Assembly: GCF_001050015.1 (NCBI RefSeq)
Contig: NZ_CVTB01000281.1
Span: 1-30,261 of the forward strand
DNA from: Mycolicibacterium malmesburyense
GTDB lineage: Bacteria; Actinomycetota; Actinomycetes; Mycobacteriales; Mycobacteriaceae
DNA length: 30,261 nucleotides
Reading direction: 5' to 3'
Shown: positions 15,434-23,270 of the stretch, one piece after another
Layout: each line of letters opens with the position of its first letter
Position numbering within the stretch: the first letter of the stretch is position 1
The notes under the pieces: model-generated
What the model saw: the letters and a program-made list of their open reading frames with translations, nothing else
Told to the model about the DNA's origin: nothing
Database searches by the model: none
Made by a program: the position numbers and the translations under genes

Positions 15434-16648
15434 TCATGCCTTCCCGACGATGAAACTGATGGTGGTGGCGGTGCTACCGCCGAAGTTCAAGGTGCCGAAC
15501 GTGTTTGCGCCCTCGACCTGGTAGTCGCCCGCGGTGTCGCTGACCTGTTTGGCCGCATCCAGCAGCATGCGCACCCCGGAGGCGCCGACCGGGTGGCCGC
15601 CGCCGATCAGGCCGCCGCCGGGGTTGATCGGCAGCCGTCCACCGATTTCGATCTCGCCGTTCTCGATGGCCTTCCACGATTCGCCGGGCCCGGTGAGGCC
15701 GAGGTGGTCGATCGCGAGGTATTCGCTGGGGGTGAAGCAGTCGTGGACCTCGAACCCGTCGACGTCGTCGAGACTCACGCCGGCCCGGCCGAAAGCGTCG
15801 AGCACCGCGTCCCGAACGTGCGGCAACACATACGGATCGTCGGCGGCGCGATCGAGTTTCTGCTGCAGGCCCAACCCGACCGTCCGGTGACCCCAGCCGG
15901 TGATGCGGCCCAGTGGGCGCAAGCCAGGGTGGTCGCGGAGAAACTCGTCGGTCGCCAGGACGACGCCCGCGCCGCCATCGGTCAGCTGGCTGCAGTCGAA
16001 GCGGCGCAACCGCCCCTCGACGACAGGGTTCGTGGCGTCGTCGTCTCTCAGGGGATCGGGCACGGTCCAGCCGCGCGTCTGCGCGTTGGGGTTGGCGCGG
16101 GCGTTGCGGAAGTTCAGCGAAGCGATGGCGCGCAGGTGGGTTTCGTCGATGTCGTAGCGCCGGTCGTATTCGGCGGCCACGCGGTCGAACATGTGTGGCC
16201 ACATGAATTGCGCATCGGCGCCCTCATGCCCGGTCCAGGCGGCGGCGCCGAGGTGGCGCGAGCCGGTGTCACCGGGGACGGTCTTCTCGAGCTCGACGCC
16301 GAGCACCAGTGCGGACCGATAGGCCCCGGATCGCAGATCGGCGATGGCCGACAGGATCGCGACGCTGCCCGACGCGCACGCCGCCTCGTGGCGCGCCGCC
16401 GGTGTGTCCCACAGGCCGTCGTGTACCGAGGCGGGCATCGCCCCGAGATGCCCCTGGAACGCGAAGAGTTCGCCGAACGCGTTGCCGACGTGCACCACTT
16501 CGACATCGGAGGCATCAATTTTGGCCGCCGCCAGCGTCGAATCGACCACGTTCCTGGTCAGATCGGCGAAATCGAGGCCCTCGCGGGTGAGATTCCTGGC
16601 GAAGTCGCTCTGATGGCCGCCGAGGATCCAGACGTCGGGTGCGCCCAT
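15434..16648 (-). CDS. Thiolase-like acyltransferase (SCP-x/lipid-transfer type)
   Basis: A 404-residue thiolase-fold protein of the SCP-x-like branch. The nucleophile is Cys91 in EAACASGSVAIL; the other active-site elements are VHDCF (His302) and GGGHPVGASG (His352). The usual NxNGGAIALGHP is replaced by NPGGGLIGGGHP, as in mycobacterial lipid-carrier thiolases such as Rv0914c (from memory). It would cleave or condense acyl-CoAs, possibly steroid or cyclic ones, but activity is inferred only. It heads an operon with the carotenoid oxygenase and HxlR regulator. TAGTGT on the minus strand lies exactly 7 nt before the ATG and there is no Shine-Dalgarno, so the mRNA is probably leaderless. Confidence 0.88.
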   Translation of the reverse strand: MGAPDVWILGGHQSDFARNLTREGLDFADLTRNVVDSTLAAAKIDASDVEVVHVGNAFGELFAFQGHLGAMPASVHDGLWDTPAARHEAACASGSVAILSAIADLRSGAYRSALVLGVELEKTVPGDTGSRHLGAAAWTGHEGADAQFMWPHMFDRVAAEYDRRYDIDETHLRAIASLNFRNARANPNAQTRGWTVPDPLRDDDATNPVVEGRLRRFDCSQLTDGGAGVVLATDEFLRDHPGLRPLGRITGWGHRTVGLGLQQKLDRAADDPYVLPHVRDAVLDAFGRAGVSLDDVDGFEVHDCFTPSEYLAIDHLGLTGPGESWKAIENGEIEIGGRLPINPGGGLIGGGHPVGASGVRMLLDAAKQVSDTAGDYQVEGANTFGTLNFGGSTATTISFIVGKA

Positions 16649-16655
16649 GGCCGCG

Positions 16656-16661
16656 ACACTA
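16656..16661 (-). promoter_or_regulatory. -10 box TAGTGT of the leaderless thiolase operon
   Basis: TAGTGT fits TANNNT and ends 7 nt before the ATG at 16648, placing transcription start on the A of the start codon. No convincing -35 is seen, which is common in mycobacteria. Confidence 0.6.
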
Positions 16662-16847
16662 CTACAACTAAGAGAGTGACTACGCGGCGACGGTTACAAG
16701 GGTCGGCCCCGTCGGCTGTTGTCTGAACCGACGAGACCTCGGCGCACGTGGCGGTCGACCGTCACGCGCGCCTGAGCACGACATGCCCAATGGTTCGCGC
16801 GGCAAACCACCGTGTACGAAAACGGCCGAACGGGAAGACTCCCCGAC

Positions 16848-17537
16848 ATGACGCAGCCTCGCACCCACGAGCTGGCCGAGCGGATGGCCGAGCTTGCGCG
16901 GGCGTCCGCGACGCCGCGCACGGTCGACGACGTGATCAAGGACGTCACCGAGACGGCACGTGAGCTGATTCCCGGCGCGGACACGGTCGGTGTGCTGATG
17001 ATCGGGAAGGGCGGCCAGTTCGAATCGCTCGCGGGGACTTCTGAGCTGCCCCACATCCTCGACGAGATCCAGATGCAGTTCGGCGAAGGGCCGTGCGTGG
17101 AAGCCGCCCTGGATGAACTGGTGCTGCGCACCGACGACTTCCGCGCGGAAGACCGCTGGCCGCTGTATTCGGCCGCAGCGGTCGAGCGCGGCGTGCTGAG
17201 TGGGCTGTCGATCAAGCTCTATACGGCCGATCGCACCGCCGGTGCGCTCAACATGTTCAGCTTCAAACCACGGGCGTTCGACGCCGACGACGAGGTCACC
17301 GGCACGGTTCTGGCCGCACACGCGGCCGCGGCGATACTGGCCAGCCGGGAGGGCGAACAGCTGAAGTCGGCGATGGCAACCAGGGATCGTATCGGCCAGG
17401 CCAAAGGCATCATCATGGAGCGGTACGGCGTCGACGACATACGGGCGTTCGAAATGCTCAAGCAGCTCTCGCAGGACAGCAACGTCAGGCTGGCGGAGGT
17501 CGCTCAGCGTGTCATCGACACGCGCAACGGAAGCTGA
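16848..17537 (+). CDS. GAF-ANTAR RNA-binding antiterminator regulator
   Basis: A 229-residue protein with an N-terminal GAF sensor domain (about 25-165; LIPGADTVGVLMIGKGGQFE, FGEGPCVEAALDE) and a C-terminal ANTAR domain (about 168-226; SAMATRDRIGQAKGIIMERY, then FEMLKQLSQDSNVRLAEVAQ). ANTAR domains bind paired hexanucleotide-loop RNA hairpins and prevent termination; mycobacterial GAF-ANTAR proteins sense unknown signals. The ATG at 16848 follows GGAAGA with acceptable spacing; a GTG 12 codons upstream (16812) is possible. GTTC-N15-GTGTAC (16793-16817) loosely resembles a SigF/SigB-type promoter but overlaps that GTG, so I give it little weight. The gene stands alone. Confidence 0.92.
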   Translation: MTQPRTHELAERMAELARASATPRTVDDVIKDVTETARELIPGADTVGVLMIGKGGQFESLAGTSELPHILDEIQMQFGEGPCVEAALDELVLRTDDFRAEDRWPLYSAAAVERGVLSGLSIKLYTADRTAGALNMFSFKPRAFDADDEVTGTVLAAHAAAAILASREGEQLKSAMATRDRIGQAKGIIMERYGVDDIRAFEMLKQLSQDSNVRLAEVAQRVIDTRNGS

Positions 17538-17561
17538 CCGCCAACCCTCTCGGCCACGGCG

Positions 17562-17647
17562 TGTCAAAGATCAGCCGAAGTGACTGTCAACCATCAGCCG
17601 AAACACTGTCAGCCATCACCCAAAGACCAAATCAGCCATCAACCGGC
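17562..17647. repeat. Four degenerate 22-23-bp tandem repeats next to tRNA-Arg
   Basis: Core TCARCCATCA-like decamers start at 17564, 17587, 17609 and 17632 (steps 23, 22, 23). The first two units share TGTCAA-N3-TCAGCCGAA, and the third keeps TGTCAGCCATCACCCAAAG. The tract fills the space between the ANTAR stop and the 3' end of tRNA-Arg and shows no coding signal. Possible origins are a decayed insertion-sequence end or an integration scar at the tRNA 3' side; neither can be proven here. Confidence 0.6.
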
Positions 17648-17664
17648 AGTAATACAACGATGAG

Positions 17665-17737
17665 TGCCCCCGGCAGGATTCGAACCTGCGACACCGGCTT
17701 TAGGAGAGCCGTGCTCTATCCCCTGAGCTACGAGGGC
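17665..17737 (-). tRNA. tRNA-Arg (anticodon CCT)
   Basis: A 73-nt cloverleaf reads on the minus strand. The acceptor GCCCTCG pairs with CGGGGGC, and the T-arm is GCAGG-TTCGAAT-CCTGC. The anticodon stem CGGCT/AGCCG encloses loop CTCCTAA with anticodon CCT, reading codon AGG. The discriminator is A and CCA is not encoded. A minus-strand TAAGCT box (17754-17749) lies 11 nt upstream. Confidence 0.95.
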
Positions 17738-17847
17738 GGACCGCTGGGAGCTTACCGGCTGGTGGCCGAGGCCAGCACTGTGCAGGGCGACGCATCCACG
17801 AGCGCATGCCGCGTCGCATAAAGCGTCACCGCCCAAATCGTGACTCG

Positions 17848-17872
17848 ATTACGCTACTGTACGTTCCGTAAT
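17848..17872. promoter_or_regulatory. Inverted repeat ATTACG-N13-CGTAAT in the monooxygenase promoter
   Basis: The two 6-bp arms (17848-17853, 17867-17872) flank TACTGT (17855-17860), a TANNNT -10 candidate, 45-50 bp before the monooxygenase start. The layout suits a TetR-like dimeric repressor. An overlapping GTAATTAC palindrome (17868-17875) adds a second possible half-site arrangement. Confidence 0.4.
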
Positions 17873-17904
17873 TACATCGGCCGTCGCGGTCAGGAGGACA
17901 TGTC

Positions 17905-19866
17905 GTGCGCAGTCGCTACGCGGGCACGCCGTTCACGACGCCCACCGCCGACATTCAGCGAGCGCTCGAGGACGTCAGCGTCCCCACCTTGTTGCTGAGC
18001 CTCGTCCACATCACCGGCGACACCCGCTTCATTCGTGACTACGCCCAGGCCGGGTTGTTCCTCAACGAGGTTCAGGGGTTCATGTCCGAAGAGGACAAGG
18101 CCCGGGCCAGAGCCGAAGCGCTCGAAGCCATCACCGCCTACCGCGACCGCGGCTGCCCCGAACCCGCGCCGCTCGACGCGTCCGTCATCAAGCAGATGAT
18201 GGATTGGGCCGCATGCGAACCCGTCGGCGAGGAGTACCTGCCGCTGCTGACCGAGGAACTCGACCTCGACGGCGTCGACCCACGCAAGCCCGAATCGATC
18301 GAACCGGACGCGGCGGCCGAACTCCCCGTGCTCGTCATCGGCTGCGGCGAGTCCGGACTGCTCGCCGCCATCCGTCTCAAGCAGGCTGGCCTGCCGTTCA
18401 CGGTCATCGAGAAGAACGCCGGGCCCGGCGGAACTTGGTGGGAGAACAGCTATCCGGGCGCCCGTGTCGACGTGGCCAACCACTTCTACTGCTACAGCTT
18501 CGAACCCAGCAACAAGTGGAGCCACTACTTCGCGGAGCAACCCGAGTTGCGTCAGTACTTCATCGACGTGATGGACAAGCACGCCATCGGCGAGCACGTG
18601 CGGTGGGAGACCGAAGTCGTGTCGGCCGAATGGGACGACGGGCCCGGCACCTGGACTGTCGCCCTGCGCGCCAAGGACGGACGCGTCTCACGGGTGACCG
18701 TACGCGCGATCATCAGCGCCGTCGGCCAGCTTAACCGGCCCCAGATTCCCGACATCGACGGTGCGGATTCGTTCGGCGGTCCAGCTTTTCACTCCGCGTC
18801 GTGGAACCACAACGTCGACGTCACGGGACGGCGGGTCGCATTGATCGGCGCCGGCGCGAGCGGGTTTCAGATCGCGCCCGCGATCGCCGACCGCGTCGAG
18901 CGTCTCGACGTCTACCAACGCACCGCGCAGTGGATGTTCCCGAACCCGATGTATCACTCCGAAGTTGGCGACGGGACCCGGTGGGCCATGGAACACCTGC
19001 CGTACTACAGCCGGTGGTACCGCTTCCTGCTGCTGTGGCCGGGCGCCGACAAGGGCCTGGACGCCGCCCGCGTCGATCCCGCTTACCAGCAGGGCGATTA
19101 CGCGGTCAGCGACATCAACGCCGCCGCGCGGATGATGTTCACCGACTGGATCACCAGCCAGGTCGACGGCGACGACGAACTGCTCGCCAAGGTCCTTCCC
19201 GAGTACCCGGCGACGGGTAAACGCACGCTGCAGGATGACGGCACATGGCTGCAGACCCTGCGCCGGGACAACGTCGACCTGATTCGCACACCGATCGAGC
19301 GGATCACGCCGACGGGCGTGGTGACCGCCGACGGCCACGAGCGACGCGCCGATATCATCGTGTACGCCACCGGTTTCCGCGCGACCGACGTGCTGTGGCC
19401 GCTGCGGATCACCGGTCGCGACGGCGACGGCAATCCGATCGACCTGCGTGATGTCTGGGGTGACCGGCCGTTCGCGTACCGCGGGATCATGGTTCCCGGC
19501 TTTCCCAACTTCTTCCTCACCTACGGGCCCGGCACGCATCTCGCGCACGGCGGCAGCTTGATCTTCAACTCCGAGTTGCAGATGCGCTACATCGGACAGT
19601 GCCTGCACGCGCTGGCCGACGGACTGCACTCGATCGAACCGAAACCGGAGGCCACCGAGGAATGGCGTCACCGATCGCAGGAAGCCATCAAGATGACCGT
19701 CTGGTCGCACCCGTCGATCAAGCATTCCTACTTCAAGAACGCCCGCGGTGAGATCCACACCGTCAGCCCGTGGAAACTCTACGAATACCACGACGCGGTG
19801 CGCGAACCGGAATGGTCGGACTTCGTGGTGCGGTCGGCGGAATCCGCTGCGGCGCAACCGCTATAA
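17905..19866 (+). CDS. Flavin monooxygenase, type I Baeyer-Villiger class (HAPMO-like)
   Basis: A 653-residue FAD/NADPH monooxygenase. After an N-terminal extension of about 135 residues, as in 4-hydroxyacetophenone monooxygenase, come the FAD loop GCGESG (146-151), GGTWWENSYPGARVDV (175-190), the Baeyer-Villiger fingerprint F-x-G-x3-H-x3-W at 290-300 (FGGPAFHSASW, followed by Asn rather than the usual Pro/Asp) and the NADPH loop GAGASG (315-320). ATGF (369-372 region of the C-terminal half: YATGFRATDVL) is also typical. The reaction would insert oxygen beside a ketone, giving an ester or lactone. The GTG follows AGGAGG with a 7-nt spacer. It ends overlapping the LLM gene by 6 bp. Substrate is unknown; steroid or aryl ketones are common for the class. 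Confidence 0.92.
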   Translation: MRSRYAGTPFTTPTADIQRALEDVSVPTLLLSLVHITGDTRFIRDYAQAGLFLNEVQGFMSEEDKARARAEALEAITAYRDRGCPEPAPLDASVIKQMMDWAACEPVGEEYLPLLTEELDLDGVDPRKPESIEPDAAAELPVLVIGCGESGLLAAIRLKQAGLPFTVIEKNAGPGGTWWENSYPGARVDVANHFYCYSFEPSNKWSHYFAEQPELRQYFIDVMDKHAIGEHVRWETEVVSAEWDDGPGTWTVALRAKDGRVSRVTVRAIISAVGQLNRPQIPDIDGADSFGGPAFHSASWNHNVDVTGRRVALIGAGASGFQIAPAIADRVERLDVYQRTAQWMFPNPMYHSEVGDGTRWAMEHLPYYSRWYRFLLLWPGADKGLDAARVDPAYQQGDYAVSDINAAARMMFTDWITSQVDGDDELLAKVLPEYPATGKRTLQDDGTWLQTLRRDNVDLIRTPIERITPTGVVTADGHERRADIIVYATGFRATDVLWPLRITGRDGDGNPIDLRDVWGDRPFAYRGIMVPGFPNFFLTYGPGTHLAHGGSLIFNSELQMRYIGQCLHALADGLHSIEPKPEATEEWRHRSQEAIKMTVWSHPSIKHSYFKNARGEIHTVSPWKLYEYHDAVREPEWSDFVVRSAESAAAQPL

Positions 19867-20679
19867 CTCGGCGATCACCTTCGCGAACGGTTCGGCGTGC
19901 AGCTGCTGGACCGTGATGTAGCTGATGCCGTACGTATCGCGGTAATGGCGCAACGTGTCGGCGATCTCGCTCGTGGAACCCGACAACACCGCCGGGATCG
20001 CCAGCAGTTCCTCGTCGGAGAGGTGGGGCAGGAATCGGCGGGTGATCGACAGGTCGGGTCTGCCGGAGTCGTCGGTCGGCATCGCCGTGACGGCGAGGTT
20101 GAGTTCCAGTTCGCCGAACCGGTCACCGGCGGCCTCGCGGACGAACGCGATGCGGTCAGCGAGCGGATCGGAGGTCGCGGTGATCGGGGCGCCGCCGGTG
20201 AACCCGATGATGTCGGCGTGCCGGGCGGCCAGCGTCAGCAGCTTGTCACCGTTGCCGGCGATCAGGATCGGCACATCGGGCGCGTGCTCGTTCATGTGCT
20301 CGGTGACATGGCGCAACCAGTCGACCCGCTGGCCTGCGGAGGGGAACGGGAGCTCGGCCTGCTCGAACTCCTCTTGGACGTAACCGGCGCCGAGCCCGAG
20401 ATCGAAGCGTCCGCCGCTGAGGTCGCGCAGCGTGGTCACCTCACGCGCGAGCAGGGCCGGCCGATAGAAGCCCGCGTTGAGCACGAAGGTGCCCACGCGG
20501 AGGCGCTCGGTGGCCATCGCCATCGCCGTCATCATCGGGAACGGCGCCGTCGTGTAGAGGTGGTCGGCGACGTGCACGATGTCGTAGCCCATGTCCTCGG
20601 CGCGGCGGGCCCAGTCCTGCACTGACTTCTGACGGCGCGCGGCCTGAAGACCGACACCGAACCGGAAGGGTTTGGTCAC
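19861..20679 (-). CDS. LLM-class flavin/F420-dependent oxidoreductase
   Basis: A 272-residue luciferase-like TIM barrel. It opens with FRFGVGLQAARRQKSVQDWA, then DHLYTTAPFPMMTAMAMATE, LRVGTFVLNAGFYRPALLAR, LSGGRFDLGLGAGY and VPILIAGNGDKLLTLAARHA, all typical of mycobacterial F420-dependent LLM enzymes. Cofactor choice (F420 versus FMN) is inferred from the lineage. The GTG at 20679 is preferred because TACGAT on the minus strand lies 6 nt upstream (likely leaderless) and the barrel starts at once. The in-frame ATG at 20778 would add 33 residues that run through the stem-loop region. It converges on the monooxygenase gene with stop codons side by side. Confidence 0.88.
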   Translation of the reverse strand: MTKPFRFGVGLQAARRQKSVQDWARRAEDMGYDIVHVADHLYTTAPFPMMTAMAMATERLRVGTFVLNAGFYRPALLAREVTTLRDLSGGRFDLGLGAGYVQEEFEQAELPFPSAGQRVDWLRHVTEHMNEHAPDVPILIAGNGDKLLTLAARHADIIGFTGGAPITATSDPLADRIAFVREAAGDRFGELELNLAVTAMPTDDSGRPDLSITRRFLPHLSDEELLAIPAVLSGSTSEIADTLRHYRDTYGISYITVQQLHAEPFAKVIAEL

Positions 20680-20712
20680 GGATCGATCGTAGGAGGGTCG
20701 CAGGTCGGCCAA

Positions 20713-20846
20713 AGATGTTTGGCGCGCAGACGCGCTGGGCAATACATCTGCCGCCGACTTCGAATGATCGAAGTCCACTAGCCAAAGGACTTGCTGCCCC
20801 GATCCGGCCCGTCGTGAACCTTTCCGACGGGCCGGATCAATATTTT
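20713..20846 (+). ncRNA. Three consecutive stem-loops with terminator-like tail (leader or small RNA)
   Basis: SL1, 20713-20749: AGATGT/ACATCT plus TTG/CAA and GCGCG/CGCGC around loop CAGA, with two bulges. SL2, 20756-20775: perfect GACTTCGA-ATGA-TCGAAGTC. SL3, 20801-20838: perfect 14-bp stem GATCCGGCCCGTCG with a 10-nt loop, then AATATTTT. The last resembles an intrinsic terminator, rare in mycobacteria, and ends about 12 nt before the ybdK ATG. The unit could be a leader/attenuator for ybdK or a separate small RNA. No clear promoter was found upstream of SL1. Confidence 0.4.
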
Positions 20847-20858
20847 GAGAACCCAGTT

Positions 20859-21959
20859 ATGGCCACTCATCCCACCATCGGTGTCGAAGAAGAGTTCCTG
20901 CTCGCCGACCCGGCGACCGGTGAACCGGTCGCGCTCAACGAGGCCGTCGCCGGCGAAGCCGCCGACCGCGGCGTGAAGCTGCAACTCGAGCTGACCACCT
21001 GCCAGGTCGAGACCACCAGCGAGGTGGTCGGCTCGACCCGCGAACTGCATGATCAGCTGACCCGGCTCCGCAAGATCTCCGCCGAGGCCGCACAGGCCGC
21101 CGGGGCCCAGCTGCTGGCGGTCGGGCTGCCGCCGACGCTGCCGCGGGACTTTCCCATCACCGACACTCCGCGGTACCGCGAGATCGGCGACAAGTTCGGC
21201 ATGATCGCGCACGAGCAGGGCATCTGCGGCTGCCACGTCCACGTCGCGGTGCCCAGCCGGGAAGCCGCGATCCGGGTCAGCAACCGGCTGCGGCCCTGGC
21301 TGCCGAGCCTGCTTGCGCTGAGCGCGAACTCCGCGATCTACCGCAACTCCGACACCGGATACGCCAGCTGGCGCAGCGTGCTGTGGGCGCGGTGGCCCAG
21401 CGCGGGTCCGCCGCCGCACTTCGATTCCGTGGACGAGTACGACGCCGTCGTGCAGATGTTGCAGCAGGCCGGCGCGATGCTCGACGACGGCATGGTCTAT
21501 TGGGATGTGCGCCCGTCGAAGACGTTCCCGACGATCGAGGTGCGCGTCGCCGACGTCCCCGCGACGGCGGCCGAGACCGTCCTGCTGGCGGCCTTGACGC
21601 GGGCCGCGGTCATGACGGCGCTCGAAGACGAGCGCAGCGGCGAGCCGACGCCACCGCTCGCCGCGCATGCGCTCAAGGCCGCGTACTGGAAGTCCGCGCG
21701 TGACGGCCTCGACGGCGATGCGGTGGATCTGATCGAGAGCCATCAACGCGTGCCCGCGCGCGAGCTCCTGGACCGGCTCGTCGACCACATCCGCCCCGCG
21801 CTGGAAGCGGTCGGCGACTACGACCTCGTGTTCGACGGATTGCACCGCGTCGCCGAACAGGGCAACGGCGCGATGCGACAACGGCGGGCGTGGCAGCGGC
21901 GCCGCGACGTGCGCGATGTCGTCGCCGAGGCGGCCGAGGCAACGCTGGCGGGAACCTAG
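20859..21959 (+). CDS. ybdK: YbdK-type carboxylate-amine ligase (glutamate-cysteine ligase family 2)
   Basis: A 366-residue GCS2-family ATP-dependent ligase. Markers are TIGVEEEFLLADPATG at the N-terminus, LELTTCQVET, the metal/ATP strand ICGCHVHVAVPSRE, a catalytic-core WRSVLWARWPSAGPPP and TIEVRVADVPATA. The family forms gamma-glutamyl-type amide bonds; E. coli YbdK has weak glutamate-cysteine ligase activity, and M. tuberculosis Rv0433 is a homologue (from memory). Mycothiol-making actinobacteria do not need glutathione, so the true product is open. The ATG at 20859 gives the family N-terminus. TATTTT (20841-20846) could be its -10 with a leader of only about 5 nt, in which case the preceding 14-bp inverted repeat would cover the -35 region. 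Confidence 0.9.
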   Translation: MATHPTIGVEEEFLLADPATGEPVALNEAVAGEAADRGVKLQLELTTCQVETTSEVVGSTRELHDQLTRLRKISAEAAQAAGAQLLAVGLPPTLPRDFPITDTPRYREIGDKFGMIAHEQGICGCHVHVAVPSREAAIRVSNRLRPWLPSLLALSANSAIYRNSDTGYASWRSVLWARWPSAGPPPHFDSVDEYDAVVQMLQQAGAMLDDGMVYWDVRPSKTFPTIEVRVADVPATAAETVLLAALTRAAVMTALEDERSGEPTPPLAAHALKAAYWKSARDGLDGDAVDLIESHQRVPARELLDRLVDHIRPALEAVGDYDLVFDGLHRVAEQGNGAMRQRRAWQRRRDVRDVVAEAAEATLAGT

Positions 21960-21967
21960 GATCGCGC

Positions 21968-22690
21968 CTACGCCAGCGGCAGCTCGGCGAACGGCGCGCC
22001 GGTCGGCTCCTGGGACCCGCCGGGCGGTTCGACGGTGAACGCAAGAGTGCGGGAGTCGCCGAGATCCGGCAGGACCGCGGTGGTGGACGGGGCGACCGCC
22101 TGGGCGTCCATCGTGCCCGCGGGATGCGGGCCGTCGGCGTCGATCAGCCACATCTGGTAAACCGTGCCGGGCTGCGGCGGGGTGACGTTGTTCATCACCA
22201 GCACCCCGGCGTCCTTCTCACGGGAGAACACCACCGTCGCGGTGCCGCCACCCGGGATCTCGCCCGAAACGGTGCGCACATCCGGTGCGGCGAACACCTG
22301 CTCGGCGGTCGAGGGTTTCTCGCTCGGCCGCAGCGCCATACCGACGCCGACCGCGCCGAGACCGACCGCGATCACCGCCGCGGCGGCCAACGCCGTCTTC
22401 TGCCACCGGGTGGGCCGCTGCCGCAGCTGTCGCACCGGCTCCTCACGCCCACCGCCGACCTCGGCCAGCAGACGCTCGCGCAGGCGCGCCGGCGGCTCGG
22501 CCGCGGTGGAGGCCGACACCACCGCCATCGCCTCGCGGACCTTGCGCACCTCGTCGGTGAAGGCTTGGGCCACCGCGGGCGGGGCGGCCGCGACGCGGCG
22601 ATCGACGTCGTCGCGTTCGCTGTCGGACATCGCGTCCAGCGCGTACGGCGCCGCCAGCGCGCCGAGGTCGGAATCCATGGGCTCGGTCAT
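21968..22690 (-). CDS. rskA: Anti-sigma-K factor RskA
   Basis: A 240-residue single-pass membrane anti-sigma factor. The cytoplasmic N-terminus ([35 protein letters not shown]) matches mycobacterial RskA and would bind SigK. A transmembrane helix lies at about 100-120 ([20 protein letters not shown]). The extracytoplasmic part ([51 protein letters not shown]) is the conserved RskA C-terminal domain. Regulated intramembrane proteolysis of RskA is known to release SigK. The ATG overlaps the sigK stop (ATGA), so partner synthesis is coupled. It converges with ybdK, leaving 8 bp between stop codons. Confidence 0.95.
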   Translation of the reverse strand: MTEPMDSDLGALAAPYALDAMSDSERDDVDRRVAAAPPAVAQAFTDEVRKVREAMAVVSASTAAEPPARLRERLLAEVGGGREEPVRQLRQRPTRWQKTALAAAAVIAVGLGAVGVGMALRPSEKPSTAEQVFAAPDVRTVSGEIPGGGTATVVFSREKDAGVLVMNNVTPPQPGTVYQMWLIDADGPHPAGTMDAQAVAPSTTAVLPDLGDSRTLAFTVEPPGGSQEPTGAPFAELPLA

Positions 22691-23268
22691 GCCATCCCCA
22701 AGCACTTGCGCAGACCGCGGAGACCGTCACGCATCCGCGATTTGATCGTGGCCAGGTTCGCCGAGAGTCGTTCGGAGACTTGGGCGTACGTCAGGCCGTC
22801 GTAGTAGGCCAGCTGGATGCACTCACGCTGCACATCGGTCAGCGAGCCCAGGCAATTGGCCACCTGTCGGCGTTCGTCACGCATGATCACCGAGTCGGCG
22901 ACGTGATCGGCGGGCGGTTCGACGGTGGCCGCGCCGTATCGATCCTCTCGCTGGGTCGCCGCCTGTTCGGACCGCACCCGGTCGACCGCGCGCCGGTGGG
23001 CGAGCGTCATCAACCACGCGAGCGGAGAACCCGCCGAAGGGTCGTAGCTTTCCGCGGTGCGCCACACCTGTAGGTAGATGTCCTGCGTCGTCTCCTCGCT
23101 GTACCCGGGATCGCGCAGGACCCGCGACACCAGGCCGAAGACCCGCGCACGGGTGCGGTCGTAGAAGGTCGCGAACGCCTCGACGTCCTGCTCGGCAACC
23201 TGCCGCAGCAGCTCGTCGAGGTCCGTGGTCACCAGCGGTAGCCTAGCCATCCGCGTCTGCACCGTCAT
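22687..23268 (-). CDS. sigK: ECF sigma factor SigK
   Basis: A 193-residue ECF sigma factor that closely follows mycobacterial SigK. Region 2 is [20 protein letters not shown], then [20 protein letters not shown] and [20 protein letters not shown]; region 4 is [20 protein letters not shown] followed by [20 protein letters not shown]. SigK drives its own operon and, in M. tuberculosis, mpt70/mpt83. The ATG at 23268 lies 2 bp from the DUF1365 stop without a Shine-Dalgarno, so translation is probably coupled; an in-frame ATG at 23250 is an alternative. It is followed by rskA with an ATGA overlap. A SigK promoter upstream of DUF1365 implies autoregulation. Confidence 0.95.
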   Translation of the reverse strand: MTVQTRMARLPLVTTDLDELLRQVAEQDVEAFATFYDRTRARVFGLVSRVLRDPGYSEETTQDIYLQVWRTAESYDPSAGSPLAWLMTLAHRRAVDRVRSEQAATQREDRYGAATVEPPADHVADSVIMRDERRQVANCLGSLTDVQRECIQLAYYDGLTYAQVSERLSANLATIKSRMRDGLRGLRKCLGMA

Positions 23269-23270
23269 GG

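Noticed and set aside
13969..15453. Long plus-strand open frame (494 codons) opposite the carotenoid oxygenase
   Set aside because: Antisense shadow; the minus-strand product has all four iron-binding histidines.
15332..16726. Long plus-strand open frame (464 codons) opposite the thiolase gene
   Set aside because: It mirrors the thiolase and has no recognisable fold; high-GC third positions create such antisense frames. The thiolase on the minus strand has its catalytic motifs and a good promoter.
16710..16733. CGTCGG-N12-CCGACG inverted repeat between the thiolase and ANTAR genes
   Set aside because: A 6-bp GC stem with a 12-nt loop is expected by chance in this base composition and has no promoter relation; the rest of this 199-bp gap shows only the promoters already listed.
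17562..17647. Possible CRISPR array
   Set aside because: Units are tandem without spacers, degenerate and too short (22-23 bp); no cas genes are present.
20680..20778. N-terminal extension of the LLM oxidoreductase from ATG 20778
   Set aside because: The added 33 residues lie across perfect hairpin SL2 and have no family similarity; GTG 20679 has a promoter box 6 nt upstream and begins at the barrel's first strand.
20778..22151. Long minus-strand open frame (457 codons) opposite ybdK
   Set aside because: Shadow of ybdK extending through the stem-loop region; no domain is visible and it would overlap rskA.
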